Position numbers and translations under genes: made by a program
Shown here: one piece after another, positions 40,130-49,663 of the stretch
Layout: each line of letters begins with the position of its first letter
Numbering within the stretch: the stretch's first letter is position 1
NCBI RefSeq assembly: GCF_029167105.1
Contig: NZ_JARFML010000021.1
Span: forward strand, 82,528-146,527
Reading direction: 5' to 3'
DNA length: 64,000 nt
DNA from: Bradyrhizobium yuanmingense
GTDB lineage: Bacteria > Pseudomonadota > Alphaproteobacteria > Rhizobiales > Xanthobacteraceae
The notes under the pieces: generated by a model
What the model saw: only the letters and a program-made list of their open reading frames with translations
The model's database searches: none
What the model was told of the DNA's origin: nothing

Positions 40130-41314
40130 GTGCGTCGATCACTCATCTTAACCACAACCATCCTCGCGCTCGGCGCGGGCAGCTCCGCACTCGCCGACGA
40201 TCTCAAGATTGCGCTGATCTACGGCAAGACCGGTCCGCTCGAAGCCTACGCCAAGCAGACCGAGACCGGCCTGAAGATGGGTCTTGAGTATGCCACCAAG
40301 GGCAGCATGACGCTCGACGGCCGCAAGATCGTCATCATCACCAAGGACGACCAGGGCAAGCCGGACCTGGCCAAGGCCGCGCTCGCGGAAGCCTATCAGG
40401 ACGACAAGGCCGACATCGCGATCGGCACGACCTCGTCGGCGGCGGCGCTGGCGATGCTCCCCGTCGCGGAGGAAAACAAGAAGATCCTGATCGTCGAGCC
40501 CGCGGTCGCGGACCAGATTACCGGCGAGAAGTGGAATCGCTACATCTTCCGCACGGCGCGCAACTCCTCGCAGGATGCGATCTCGAACGCAGTGGCGATC
40601 GGCAAGCAGGGCGTGACGGTCGCGACGCTGGCCCAGGACTACGCCTTCGGCCGTGACGGCGTCGCCGCCTTCAAGGAGGCACTGGCCAAGACCGGCGCGA
40701 CGCTCGCTGCCGAGGAATACGCTCCGGCCAACACCACCGACTTCACCGCGGTCGGCCAGCGCCTGTTCGACGCGCTGAAGGACAAGCCGGGCCGCAAGAT
40801 CATCTGGATCATCTGGGCGGGCGCCGGTAATCCGCCGTCCAAGCTGCAGGACATGGATCCCAAGCGCTACGGCATCGAGCTGTCCACCGGCGGCAACATC
40901 CTGCCGGCGCTCGCCGCCTATAAGGGGATGCCCGGCATGGAGGGCGCGACCTATTATTTCTACGAGATCCCGAAGAACCCGGTGAACGACTGGCTGGTTG
41001 CCGAGCACCAGAAGCGCTTCAACGCGCCGCCGGACTTCTTCACCGCGGGCGGTTTTGCCGCCGCGATGTCCGTCGTCGCCGCCGTCACCAAGGCGAAGTC
41101 GACCGACACCGAGAAGCTGATCAGCGCGATGGAGGGCCTGGAGTTCGACACGCCGAAGGGCAAGATGGTGTTCCGCAAGGAAGACCATCAGGCGCTGCAG
41201 AGCATGTATCACTTCAAGGTCAAGGTCGATCCGAACGTCGCCTGGGCCGTGCTCGAGCCGGTGCGCGAGCTGAAGATCGAGGACATGGACGTTCCGATCA
41301 AGAACAAGCGCTGA
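40130..41314 (+). CDS. LivK-type ABC substrate-binding protein
   Basis: Periplasmic binding protein of 394 residues. It starts at a GTG (40130) with AGGAGGG upstream; an upstream in-frame ATG would put 36 residues before the signal peptide. The signal is MRRSLILTTTILALGAGSSALA, with maturation before DDLKIALIYGKTGPLEAY. The Peripla_BP_6 fold shows DDQGKPDLAKAALAEAYQDDKAD and a FFTAGGFAAAMSVVAAV region. It lies between the CoA-transferase and the four transport genes, so it probably delivers the acid that the transferase activates. Confidence 0.92.
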   Translation: MRRSLILTTTILALGAGSSALADDLKIALIYGKTGPLEAYAKQTETGLKMGLEYATKGSMTLDGRKIVIITKDDQGKPDLAKAALAEAYQDDKADIAIGTTSSAAALAMLPVAEENKKILIVEPAVADQITGEKWNRYIFRTARNSSQDAISNAVAIGKQGVTVATLAQDYAFGRDGVAAFKEALAKTGATLAAEEYAPANTTDFTAVGQRLFDALKDKPGRKIIWIIWAGAGNPPSKLQDMDPKRYGIELSTGGNILPALAAYKGMPGMEGATYYFYEIPKNPVNDWLVAEHQKRFNAPPDFFTAGGFAAAMSVVAAVTKAKSTDTEKLISAMEGLEFDTPKGKMVFRKEDHQALQSMYHFKVKVDPNVAWAVLEPVRELKIEDMDVPIKNKR

Positions 41315-41327
41315 TTTTTCTTGCTTC

Positions 41328-41464
41328 ACCTCTCCCGCTTGCGGGAGAGGCCGGGAGAGGGCTCTCACCTCTTGGGGGTTCTCGCCTGCGGAGATAGCCC
41401 TCTCCCCAGCCCTCCCCCGCATCCGCCTTCGCTAAGGCTTCGGCGGACAAGAGCGGGGGAGGGA
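41328..41464. repeat. Palindromic repeat inside the transport operon
   Basis: CACCTCTCCCGCTTGCGGGAG, GGGCTCTC/GGAGATAGCCC and CCCTCCCCCG/CGGGGGAGGG stems lie in the 200-nt gap between the binding-protein stop and the LivG-type gene. It belongs to the same family as 127-268. Such hairpins downstream of binding-protein genes in other operons stabilise the upstream mRNA and give excess binding protein; that effect here is inferred. Confidence 0.65.
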
Positions 41465-41514
41465 GCGCACCGCGCCCGCGGATATATCGCCGTTTCCTCA
41501 TTTGTAGATTCTGA

Positions 41515-42303
41515 ATGCCGCTCAGCCTCGAAACCCGCGACCTCACCATCCGCTTCGGCGGCCATGTCGCGGTCAACAATGTCTCCTGCACGTTTCGCCC
41601 GGGCGAGCTGACCGCCATCGTCGGGCCGAACGGCGCCGGCAAGACCACCTATTTCAATCTGATCTCGGGCCAGCTGCGGGCATCCGGCGGCAGCATCCTG
41701 TTCGACGGCACCGACATCACCGAGCATTCCGCGCCGATGCGCACCCGTGCGGGCCTCGGACGCGCGTTCCAGCTCACCAATCTCTTCCCGAACCTCTCAG
41801 TGGAAGAGAATGTCCGCCTGGCGGTGCAGGCGGCGAACGGCACGCATTACGACATGCTGCGGCCCTGGACGGTGCGCCGCGACCTCATCGCGCGCGCCGA
41901 CGCCATTCTCGACCAGGTCGCGCTCGGCAATCGCCGCGGCGTCACTGCGACCGCGTTGTCGCATGGCGACCAGCGCAAGCTCGAGGTGGCGCTGATGATC
42001 GCGCTCGAGCCAAAAGTCTTCATGTTCGACGAACCGACAGCCGGCATGAGCATCGACGAGGTGCCGATCGTCCTGAACCTGATCGCGCAGCTCAAGCAGG
42101 ACAGGAGCAAGATCATCCTCTTGGTCGAGCACAAGATGGACGTGGTGCGCTCGCTCGCCGACCGCATCATCGTGCTGCACAACGGGCAGCTGGTGGCGGA
42201 CGGCGTACCTGCGGAGGTGATCGCCTCGCCGATCGTGCAGGAAGCCTATCTCGGCGTCGCGCCGAAGAACGCTGCAGAGACCACTGCAGGGAGCGCAGCA
42301 TGA
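41515..42303 (+). CDS. livG: Branched-chain-type ABC transporter ATPase, LivG type
   Basis: ATPase of 262 residues, one of the two that power the transporter. Walker A is GPNGAGKTT. The signature is LSHGDQRKLEVAL, the form usual in LivG-type ATPases rather than LSGGQ. Walker B is VFMFDEPTAGMS, with the H-loop LLVEHKMD. The C-terminal EVIASPIVQEAYLG segment is characteristic of LivG. The ribosome site before 41515 is weak, consistent with translation from a longer operon message. Its stop overlaps the start of livF (ATGA). Confidence 0.93.
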   Translation: MPLSLETRDLTIRFGGHVAVNNVSCTFRPGELTAIVGPNGAGKTTYFNLISGQLRASGGSILFDGTDITEHSAPMRTRAGLGRAFQLTNLFPNLSVEENVRLAVQAANGTHYDMLRPWTVRRDLIARADAILDQVALGNRRGVTATALSHGDQRKLEVALMIALEPKVFMFDEPTAGMSIDEVPIVLNLIAQLKQDRSKIILLVEHKMDVVRSLADRIIVLHNGQLVADGVPAEVIASPIVQEAYLGVAPKNAAETTAGSAA

Positions 42304-43022
42304 GCGATCTCCTCAAGCTTTCCGGCGTGCACACCCATATCGGGCGCTATCACATCCTGCAGGGCATCGATCTCGCCGTTGCGGAAGGACAGGTCACGAT
42401 GCTGCTCGGCCGCAACGGCGCCGGCAAGACCACGACGCTGCGCACCATCATGGGGCTGTGGCAGGCCTCGAAAGGCGAGATTACCCTGGCAGGCCAGCGC
42501 ATCGAGAGCCTTGCGACGCCCGACATCGCGCGGATCGGCGTCGGCTACGTGCCGGAGAGCATGGCAGTGTTCTCCGATCTCACGGTGAAGGAGAACCTGG
42601 TGCTGGCGGCGCGCGACGCGCCGCTCGACGACAAGCAGCTGGATTGGATCTTCGGCTTTTTCCCGGCGCTGCGCCGCTTCTGGCTGTCGCGCGCGGGAAG
42701 CCTGTCGGGCGGACAGAAACAAATGTTGTCCATCGCCCGCGCCATCGTCGAGCCGCGCAAGCTGCTCCTGATCGACGAGCCGACCAAGGGCCTCGCGCCC
42801 GCCATCGTGATGGCGCTGATCGAGTGCCTGAAGGAGATCAAGCGCAAGGGCGCGACGATCCTGATGGTCGAGCAGAATTTCTTTGCCGCCCGCGAGCTCG
42901 GCGACAACGTGCTGGTGATGGACAACGGCACCATCGTTCATCGCGGCGAGATGGCGGCACTCGCCGCCGACGTGCCGCTGCAGGAGCGGCTGCTCGGCCT
43001 GAGCCTGGAGGCGCATCAGTGA
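42300..43022 (+). CDS. livF: Branched-chain-type ABC transporter ATPase, LivF type
   Basis: ATPase of 240 residues. Walker A is GRNGAGKTT, the signature LSGGQKQMLSIARAI, Walker B LLLIDEPTKGLAP and the H-loop MVEQNFFAARELGD. GRNGAGKTT and the short C-terminus are typical of LivF. It overlaps livG by 4 nt at the start and livH by 4 nt at the end (GTGA), so translation is coupled through the operon. Confidence 0.93.
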   Translation: MSDLLKLSGVHTHIGRYHILQGIDLAVAEGQVTMLLGRNGAGKTTTLRTIMGLWQASKGEITLAGQRIESLATPDIARIGVGYVPESMAVFSDLTVKENLVLAARDAPLDDKQLDWIFGFFPALRRFWLSRAGSLSGGQKQMLSIARAIVEPRKLLLIDEPTKGLAPAIVMALIECLKEIKRKGATILMVEQNFFAARELGDNVLVMDNGTIVHRGEMAALAADVPLQERLLGLSLEAHQ

Positions 43023-44029
43023 CAGACCTTGCCGCAACCGATCCGCTGCCGAAACCGAAGCGCGATCTCGCGCCGATCCTGCTGCCGGTGGCGCTCGCGC
43101 TGCTGATGATCCCGCTGATCGGATCGACCTCGTCCTGGCTGACCCTGACCGTCGCGAGCCTCGCCATGGGCATGATGATCTTCATCATGGCCTCAGGGCT
43201 AACGCTGGTGTTCGGCCTGATGGACGTGCTCAATTTCGGCCACGGCGCCTTTATCGCCGTCGGTGCCTATGTCGCCACCCTGGTGCTGGCGCCGTTCGCG
43301 GCGTCCATCCAGGCCGACTCGCTTCTAACGAACCTTGCGGTGCTGGCCCCGGCCGCCCTGCTCTCGATGGCGGTGTCAGGCGCGCTCGGCCTCGTCGTCG
43401 AACGCGTGCTGATCCTCCCCGTCTACGGCCAGCACCTGAAGCAGATCCTGATGACGACCGGTGGCCTGATCGTCGCCGAGCAGACGCTCTATGCGCTGTG
43501 GGGACCGCAGATCATCCCGATGCCGCTGCCGGCCTCGCTGCGCGGCTCCTTCATCATCGGCGACGTCGCGATCGCCAAGTACCGCGTGCTGGCGATGCTG
43601 ATCGGGCTCGGCGTCTTCATCGCGATCCAGCTCGTGCTCAACCGCACCAAGCTCGGCCTCCTGATCCGCGCCGGCGTCGAGAACCGCGAGATGGTGGAGG
43701 CGCTCGGCTATCGCATCCGCCGCCTGTTCCTCGGCGTGTTCATGACCGGATCGGCGCTGGCCGGCCTCGGGGGCGTGATGTGGGCGCTCTATCGCGAGCA
43801 GGTGCACGCCTCCATGAGCGACGATCTCACCGTCCTGATCTTCATCGTCGTCATCATCGGCGGGCTGGGATCGATCGGCGGCTGCTTCATCGGCGCCATC
43901 CTCGTCGCCATGGTGGCCAATTACGGCGGCTTCCTGGTGCCGAAGCTCGCCCTCGTCTCCAACATCCTGCTGATGGTCGCCATTCTGATGTGGCGGCCGC
44001 GCGGCCTCTATGCGGTGACCAGCCGATGA
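43019..44029 (+). CDS. livH: Branched-chain-type ABC transporter permease, LivH type
   Basis: Permease of 336 residues with about eight to nine membrane helices. The conserved LivH pattern begins near residue 62 (LTLVFGLMDVLNFGHGAFIAVGAY). The coupling region RAGVENREMVEALGYRIRRL includes the EAA-like loop. The GTG at 43019 overlaps the livF stop (GTGA). The first 20 residues form a polar cytoplasmic tail (TDLAATDPLPKPKRD). The gene overlaps livM at ATGA. Confidence 0.92.
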   Translation: MTDLAATDPLPKPKRDLAPILLPVALALLMIPLIGSTSSWLTLTVASLAMGMMIFIMASGLTLVFGLMDVLNFGHGAFIAVGAYVATLVLAPFAASIQADSLLTNLAVLAPAALLSMAVSGALGLVVERVLILPVYGQHLKQILMTTGGLIVAEQTLYALWGPQIIPMPLPASLRGSFIIGDVAIAKYRVLAMLIGLGVFIAIQLVLNRTKLGLLIRAGVENREMVEALGYRIRRLFLGVFMTGSALAGLGGVMWALYREQVHASMSDDLTVLIFIVVIIGGLGSIGGCFIGAILVAMVANYGGFLVPKLALVSNILLMVAILMWRPRGLYAVTSR

Positions 44030-45111
44030 TGATCCTCTCAGGCGATCCGCCGCGCAGCCGCGTCCTGACGCTCGTTCTCGTCGTCATCATCCTGGCGCTG
44101 GCGGCAACGCCATTCCTGTTCCCGGGCGCCAAGGCGCTGAACGTCGCGGCCAAGATCTGCATCTTCGCAACCCTCGTCGCCTCCTACGATCTCCTGCTCG
44201 GCTATACCGGCTCGGTGTCGTTCGCCCACACCATGTTCTACGGCATCGGCAGCTACGCGATCGCGATCGCGCTGTACGGCATGGGTCCGAACTGGGCCGC
44301 AGTCGCCACCGGCATCGTCGCCGGCCTGCCGCTCGCAGCCCTGCTTGCGCTCGCCATCGGGCTGTTCTCGCTGCGGGTCGCGGCGATCTTCTTCGCCATG
44401 ATCACGCTCGCGGTCGCCTCGGCCTTCCAGGTGCTGGCCTCGCAGCTGTCCTGGCTGACCGGTGGTGAGGACGGGCGCAGCTTCCAGCTGCCGGAGCTGC
44501 TGCGCCCCGGCACGGTGCTGATCTCCAAGAACCTGTTCGGCTTCGAGATCAACGGCCGCATCCTGACCTTCTATCTGGTGTTCGCGATCTCAGGCCTGAT
44601 GATCCTGGCTCTGCTCCGCGTGGTGAACTCGCCGTTCGGGCGCGTGCTGCAGGCGATCCGCGAGAACCGCTTTCGCGCCGAGGCGCTCGGCTTCCGCACC
44701 GTGTTCCACCTCACCTACGCCAACTGCCTCGCCGCCCTCGTCGCGGCCAGCGCCGGCATCCTGAATGCGCTGTGGCTGCGCTATGCCGGTCCCGACACCT
44801 CGCTGAGCTTCTCGATCATGTTGGATATCCTGCTGATGGTGGTGATCGGCGGCATGGGCACGATCTACGGCGCGATCATCGGCGCCACCATCTTCATCCT
44901 CGCCCAGAACTATCTGCAGTCGCTGATGGGCGTCGCCTCCAAGGCGGCGGACGAAGCCGGGCTGCCGCTGCTGCCTGGGCTGTTGCATCCCGACCGCTGG
45001 CTGCTGTGGCTCGGGCTGCTGTTCATCGCCAGCGTCTATTTTTTCCCGACCGGCGTGGTCGGACGGCTGCGCCATGGTGGCGGCAAGAAGCCCGCCGGCG
45101 CCTCGCATTAA
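44026..45111 (+). CDS. livM: Branched-chain-type ABC transporter permease, LivM type
   Basis: Permease of 361 residues with about nine to ten membrane helices. Family landmarks are LLLGYTGSVSFAHTMFYGIGSY near residue 55, the coupling loop FGRVLQAIRENRFRAEALGF and VIGGMGTIYGAIIGA. Start ATG 44026 overlaps the livH stop; the adjacent ATG codon (44029) is possible. It is the last gene of the transport unit. A complete LivK-G-F-H-M set is thus present, in the order K-G-F-H-M rather than the E. coli K-H-M-G-F order. Confidence 0.92.
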   Translation: MMILSGDPPRSRVLTLVLVVIILALAATPFLFPGAKALNVAAKICIFATLVASYDLLLGYTGSVSFAHTMFYGIGSYAIAIALYGMGPNWAAVATGIVAGLPLAALLALAIGLFSLRVAAIFFAMITLAVASAFQVLASQLSWLTGGEDGRSFQLPELLRPGTVLISKNLFGFEINGRILTFYLVFAISGLMILALLRVVNSPFGRVLQAIRENRFRAEALGFRTVFHLTYANCLAALVAASAGILNALWLRYAGPDTSLSFSIMLDILLMVVIGGMGTIYGAIIGATIFILAQNYLQSLMGVASKAADEAGLPLLPGLLHPDRWLLWLGLLFIASVYFFPTGVVGRLRHGGGKKPAGASH

Positions 45112-45286
45112 CCGATGATTCACGATGCGGCGCCGCGATGGCGGCGCGCGCGACACAACCGGCGCGTGGATGGGCGCAGCGCCAGGATGGATGCGATCAC
45201 ACGAGCCGGATTAATGCTTAGGTAACTGGCTTTCCTAAGGTTTGCGCCATTTGTGCGGTGTATGCGTGGCCCTCCAGCGAGGGGGA

Positions 45287-48200
45287 ATGCGCCAGGTCTT
45301 TGCCAGCGTAGCAGGCGGAATGTCTCGAGCCGCGAGAAACGGCTGGGAGGCCTTGGCGCGCCGTGGTCCCGTCCTGTGGCTGACCCTGTGCGGCGTGCTT
45401 CTGGTCGCGGGAATCTTCATCGCCACGGCCATCGCCGTCGGCGAGTTTCGCGAGCGGACCCTCGCCAACCGCGAACGCGAGCTTGAAAACACGGTGAAGC
45501 TGATCGCGCGTCATTTCGATCAGCAGTTCGAGGATTCCGACGTCGTCGCCGCCGACCTGATCGGGCAGATGAACCTGGCGGAGATCACCTCGCCTGCGAT
45601 GTTCCGCGAGCGCATGTCCGGGCCTGCGCCAAACCAGATGCTGCGCAGCAAGATCAGCTCCGTGTCGTATCTCGGCGACATCGCGATCTACGATGCCGAG
45701 GGCGATCTGATCAACTGGTCGCGGGCCCAGCCGCTGCCCAAGATCAACATCTCCTCGCGCGCCTATTTCCAGTCGTTCAAGTTCGACCCGGCGGCCGAGC
45801 CGGTCATCCTGGAATCGGTCCGCAGCCTCATCATCGGCAAATGGACCACGGTCGTCGCACGCCGGCTGCGCGGCGCGGACGGCACATTCCTCGGCGCCAT
45901 GGTGCGGCGGATCGACCCGAACAGCTATCAGCAATATTTCGCTTCGGTCGCGCTCGCCGACGGCACGGCCATCTCGCTGTTCGATCGCGAGGGCAAGATG
46001 CTGGCGCGCTATCCGCACGCCGAGGAGCTGATCGGGCGGAACTTCAAGGACGGGCCGCTGATGCAGAAAGTGCTGGCCGAAGGCGGTCAGCAGACGCTCC
46101 GCGGCAGGAGCCCCGTCACCGGCGAGGAGCGGCTCGGCTCGGCTGCGTCGCTGAGGCATTTCCCGCTGGTCATCATCGCCACCAACACCACGGCAGCGGC
46201 GCTTGCGGACTGGCGGCAGCAAACCGGCTTCATGGTGGCCACGGCAAGCTTCGCGGCCGGCGTGATCGCGCTGATCCTCTATCTGATCATTCGCCAGATC
46301 AACCGGCAGAACCGCGAGGCCCAGCAGCGGATCGAGGCGGAGCGGCTGCGGCTCGACACCGCCCTCAACAACATGTCGCAGGGGCTGGTCCTGTACGACG
46401 CCGCCGGATACATCGTCACCTGCAACCGCCGCTACGCCGACATGTTCGGCCTGTCGCACGACGTCATCAAGCCCGGCTGTCACATCCGCGAGGCGATGTA
46501 TCATCGCAAGCAGCGCGGCGCGTTCGACGGCGACGTCGAAGCGTTTTGCGCCGAGGTCATGCGGGTCGTCGCCGAGGGCACGGTCTCGACCCTGATCCAT
46601 CAGTTGGCCAACGGTCGCGCCTTCCAGGTCATCAACACGCCGCTCGCACAGGGCGGATGGGTCGCCACCATCGAAGAGATCACCGAGCGCCGCAAGCTCG
46701 AACAGGAGCGCGACCGCAACTACACCTTCCTGCGCGAGATCATCGACCATATCCCGTCTCGGATCACCGTGAAGGACGCCCGCACGCGGCGCTACCTGCT
46801 GGCCAATCAGGTGGCCGAGCAAGAACTCGGCGAAACCAGCAAGACGATCGTCGGCAAGACGGCATTCGATCTCTATCCGGCAGAGACCGCCGGGATCATC
46901 ACCCGCGACGACGACAAGCTGCTGCAATCGCCGGACGGGCTGTTCCTGGACGAGCACGTGTGGACCACGCCGAGCATCGGACGGCGCTACATCACATCCA
47001 CCCGGATTGGCATCCGCGACGGGTCGGGCGAGCCTCGCTACATCATCAATGTCGTCGACGACGTCACCGAGCGTCGGCGTGCCGACGAGAAGATCGCGCA
47101 TATGGCGCATTACGACGCGCTGACCGACCTGCCGAACCGCACGCTGTTCCGCGAGCAGATCGAACGCCAGCTTGCGCATGTCGCGGACGGCTGCCAGTTC
47201 GCGCTGCTTTACATCGACGTCGACGAATTCAAGGGCATCAACGATTCGCTCGGCCACCATGTCGGCGACGAGCTGTTGAAGGCGATCGCGGCCCGGCTGC
47301 GCGGTTGCCTGACGCAGGGCGACCTGATCGCGCGGCTCGGCGGCGACGAGTTCGCGGTGATCCAGACCGGGATTCAGTCCCCCGCGGACGTGCTGTCCTT
47401 CGTGACGAAGATCTACCAGGCGATCCGCCAGCCCTATCATTGCCTCGGCCACCAGCTCTCGACCGATGCCAGCATCGGCATTGCGCTGGCGCCGCAGGAC
47501 GGCTCGGACCTCGATCAACTCATCAAGAACGCCGACCTCGCGATGTACGGCGCCAAGGCCGAAGGCCGCCGCACCCACCGCTTCTTCGAGCCGGCGATGG
47601 ACGCCAGCGCCAAGGCGCGCCTCAGCATGGAACAGGATTTGCGCCAGGCCCTGGTGAACGGCGGCTTCGAGATCCACTATCAGCCCCTGGTCGACCTGCG
47701 CACCAACGAAGTGTCCGGCTGCGAGGCGCTGCTGCGCTGGCGCCATCCCGAGCGCGGCATGGTGTCGCCGGCCGAGTTTATTCCGGTCGCCGAGGACACC
47801 GGCCTGATCAACGAGCTCGGCGACTGGGTGCTGCGCATGGCCTGCAACGAGGCCGCGACCTGGCCGGCGCATGTGCGCGTCGCGGTCAACGTCTCGCCCG
47901 TGCAGCTCAAATGCGACACGCTGGCGCTGCGGATCGCGGGTGCGCTTGCCGCCTCCGGGCTCGACCCGCGCCGGCTCGAGCTCGAGATCACCGAGGCCGT
48001 GCTGATCCGCGACGACGAGGCGGCGCTCTCGATCCTGCACCAGTTGCGGTCGATCGGCGTGCGCATCGCGCTCGACGATTTCGGCACCGGCTATTCCTCG
48101 CTGAGCTATCTGAAGCGCTTCCCGTTCGACAAGATCAAGATCGACCGCTGCTTCGTCGTCGACATCGCCGAGGCCACCGGCTCGCCCGTCATCGTGCAGG

Positions 48201-48409
48201 CGGTGGTGAACATCGCGGCCGCCAGCAGCATGACCACGGTCGCTGAGGGCGTCGAGACCGAAGCGCAGCGCGACATGCTGCGCGCGCTCGGCTGCACGCA
48301 AATGCAGGGCTATCTGTTCAGTGCACCGAAGCCTGCCAGCGAGGTGCGCAAGCTGTTCGGCGCCGGCGATGGCTCGCCCGGGGCCTTGCCCGTGGCTGCG
48401 GTGGCCTGA
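45287..48409 (+). CDS. Membrane sensor GGDEF-EAL cyclic-di-GMP enzyme
   Basis: Protein of 1040 residues. Two membrane helices (about 30-55 and 310-335) flank a periplasmic sensor of roughly 250 residues with the Cache-like pattern INISSRAYFQSFK and SLFDREGKMLARYP. Two PAS domains follow, then GGDEF with an intact RLGGDEF but no RxxD site, then EAL with CEALLRWRHP, DDFGTGYSSL and KIDRCF. Both enzyme halves could be active. Start ATG 45287 is one of several in-frame choices; 45320 is another. The stop overlaps the next gene by one base (TGATG), so the two are cotranscribed. Confidence 0.92.
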   Translation: MRQVFASVAGGMSRAARNGWEALARRGPVLWLTLCGVLLVAGIFIATAIAVGEFRERTLANRERELENTVKLIARHFDQQFEDSDVVAADLIGQMNLAEITSPAMFRERMSGPAPNQMLRSKISSVSYLGDIAIYDAEGDLINWSRAQPLPKINISSRAYFQSFKFDPAAEPVILESVRSLIIGKWTTVVARRLRGADGTFLGAMVRRIDPNSYQQYFASVALADGTAISLFDREGKMLARYPHAEELIGRNFKDGPLMQKVLAEGGQQTLRGRSPVTGEERLGSAASLRHFPLVIIATNTTAAALADWRQQTGFMVATASFAAGVIALILYLIIRQINRQNREAQQRIEAERLRLDTALNNMSQGLVLYDAAGYIVTCNRRYADMFGLSHDVIKPGCHIREAMYHRKQRGAFDGDVEAFCAEVMRVVAEGTVSTLIHQLANGRAFQVINTPLAQGGWVATIEEITERRKLEQERDRNYTFLREIIDHIPSRITVKDARTRRYLLANQVAEQELGETSKTIVGKTAFDLYPAETAGIITRDDDKLLQSPDGLFLDEHVWTTPSIGRRYITSTRIGIRDGSGEPRYIINVVDDVTERRRADEKIAHMAHYDALTDLPNRTLFREQIERQLAHVADGCQFALLYIDVDEFKGINDSLGHHVGDELLKAIAARLRGCLTQGDLIARLGGDEFAVIQTGIQSPADVLSFVTKIYQAIRQPYHCLGHQLSTDASIGIALAPQDGSDLDQLIKNADLAMYGAKAEGRRTHRFFEPAMDASAKARLSMEQDLRQALVNGGFEIHYQPLVDLRTNEVSGCEALLRWRHPERGMVSPAEFIPVAEDTGLINELGDWVLRMACNEAATWPAHVRVAVNVSPVQLKCDTLALRIAGALAASGLDPRRLELEITEAVLIRDDEAALSILHQLRSIGVRIALDDFGTGYSSLSYLKRFPFDKIKIDRCFVVDIAEATGSPVIVQAVVNIAAASSMTTVAEGVETEAQRDMLRALGCTQMQGYLFSAPKPASEVRKLFGAGDGSPGALPVAAVA

Positions 48410-49458
48410 TGCCGAAGTCGCGCAAGAACGCTGCGAAGACGCTCGATGTCGCCGATTCCTACGCCGTGCGGCTGATGCAGCACCTCGTGGTGCCGACCTT
48501 CGTGATCGACCCGAAGCGCCGCGTCGTGATCTGGAACAGGGCTTGCGAGCGGCTGACCGGCGTCGGAGCCGCCGAAGTGATCGGCACCAGCAAGCACTGG
48601 CAGGCGTTCTACGAGACGAAGCGCCCTTGCCTTGCCGACCTCGTCGCCCTCGACCGGCCCGAGCAGTTGCCGGAGTACTATTCGGAGTATGCCGTGCGCG
48701 GCCACAACGGCCTCGGCTTCTCCGCGGAGAACTGGTGCGTGATGCCCAAGCTCGGCAGCCAACTCTATCTCGCCATCGACGCCGGGCCTATCCACGACGA
48801 GGCCGGCAACCTGATCGCGGTGGTGGAGACGCTGCGCGACCTCACCGACCAGAAACGCGCCGAGACGGCGCTGAAGGAGCTCGCCACCAAGGACGGGCTG
48901 ACCGGCCTGTCGAACCGCCGCGCCTTCGACCAGATGCTGCTCGGCGAATGGGCCCGCGCCCAGCGCACGCAGAAACCGCTGGCGCTGCTGTTCGTCGACG
49001 TCGATCATTTCAAGCTGTTCAACGACCAGCACGGCCATCAGAGCGGCGACGAGTGCCTGCGCGCGGTCGCTTCCGTCGTCAACCGGCACGCGGTGCGCCC
49101 GCTCGACCTCGCCAGCCGCTATGGCGGCGAGGAGTTTGCGCTGATCCTCCCCGACATGGATTGCGACAGCGCCTGCATGGTGGCCGAGGCGATCCGCTGC
49201 GCCGTGATGGCCTTGGCGATCACCCATGGCGCAATGGGCGCCGGCGATCACGTCACCCTCAGCGTCGGCGTTGCCAGCCATATTCCTGACGGGACCGACG
49301 GCGGCCCGGACCGGCTGCTCGGTGCCGCCGACGAGGCGCTCTATGTCGCCAAACGCCTCGGCCGCAACCGCGTCGTCTGCGCCGAACGGGTGCTTGCCGA
49401 AATCGCCACCCGCGACGGAGAGGCGGTTCCGGCCCCGGTCAGGCGCAAAACGGCTTGA
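48409..49458 (+). CDS. PAS-GGDEF diguanylate cyclase
   Basis: Cytoplasmic protein of 349 residues. The N-terminal PAS domain (about 25-155) contains a CDP-like WCVMPKLG segment. The GGDEF domain has the active motif RYGGEEF, with an RxxD product-inhibition site (RPLD) exactly five residues before it. This should make cyclic-di-GMP. Its ATG overlaps the stop of the upstream GGDEF-EAL gene, so a synthase and a dual-domain enzyme come from one message. The tRNA-Arg gene begins 63 nt after the stop. Confidence 0.93.
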   Translation: MPKSRKNAAKTLDVADSYAVRLMQHLVVPTFVIDPKRRVVIWNRACERLTGVGAAEVIGTSKHWQAFYETKRPCLADLVALDRPEQLPEYYSEYAVRGHNGLGFSAENWCVMPKLGSQLYLAIDAGPIHDEAGNLIAVVETLRDLTDQKRAETALKELATKDGLTGLSNRRAFDQMLLGEWARAQRTQKPLALLFVDVDHFKLFNDQHGHQSGDECLRAVASVVNRHAVRPLDLASRYGGEEFALILPDMDCDSACMVAEAIRCAVMALAITHGAMGAGDHVTLSVGVASHIPDGTDGGPDRLLGAADEALYVAKRLGRNRVVCAERVLAEIATRDGEAVPAPVRRKTA

Positions 49459-49521
49459 AGCTCGCTTCCATCGAGAAGCGGTTGCCCGCCCCGCGCCAAT
49501 CGGCTAATGAACACTCCACTA

Positions 49522-49598
49522 GCACCCGTAGCTCAGCTGGATAGAGCGTTGCCCTCCGAAGGCAAAGGTCACACGTTCGAATCGTGTCGGGTGCGCCA
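49522..49598 (+). tRNA. tRNA-Arg (anticodon CCG)
   Basis: Full cloverleaf. The acceptor stem is GCACCCG/CGGGTGC, the D-stem GCTC/GAGC, and the anticodon stem TTGCC/GGCAA with loop CTCCGAA (anticodon CCG at 49556-49558). The T-arm contains GTTCGAATC. Discriminator G at 49595 is followed by an encoded CCA at 49596-49598. The gene is intact although an integrated element starts at its 3' end, so the element restores the tRNA sequence on insertion. Confidence 0.97.
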
Positions 49599-49607
49599 GT
49601 CTGGAAA

Positions 49608-49623
49608 GCCCTCAATTTAGGGC
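49608..49623 (+). terminator. Hairpin after tRNA-Arg
   Basis: GCCCT at 49608-49612 and AGGGC at 49619-49623 enclose a six-base loop and are followed by GTTT. The hairpin begins ten bases after the CCA end and is the probable tRNA terminator, contributed by the integrated element. Confidence 0.5.
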
Positions 49624-49663
49624 GTTTCGGCGATCTGAGCCCTCCTTCCAGCGCCTCGGAAAA

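Noticed and set aside
45218..48301. 1027-codon minus-strand frame antisense to the GGDEF-EAL gene
   Set aside because: A result of GC-rich codon structure; no domain seen, whereas the sense frame has clear GGDEF and EAL motifs.
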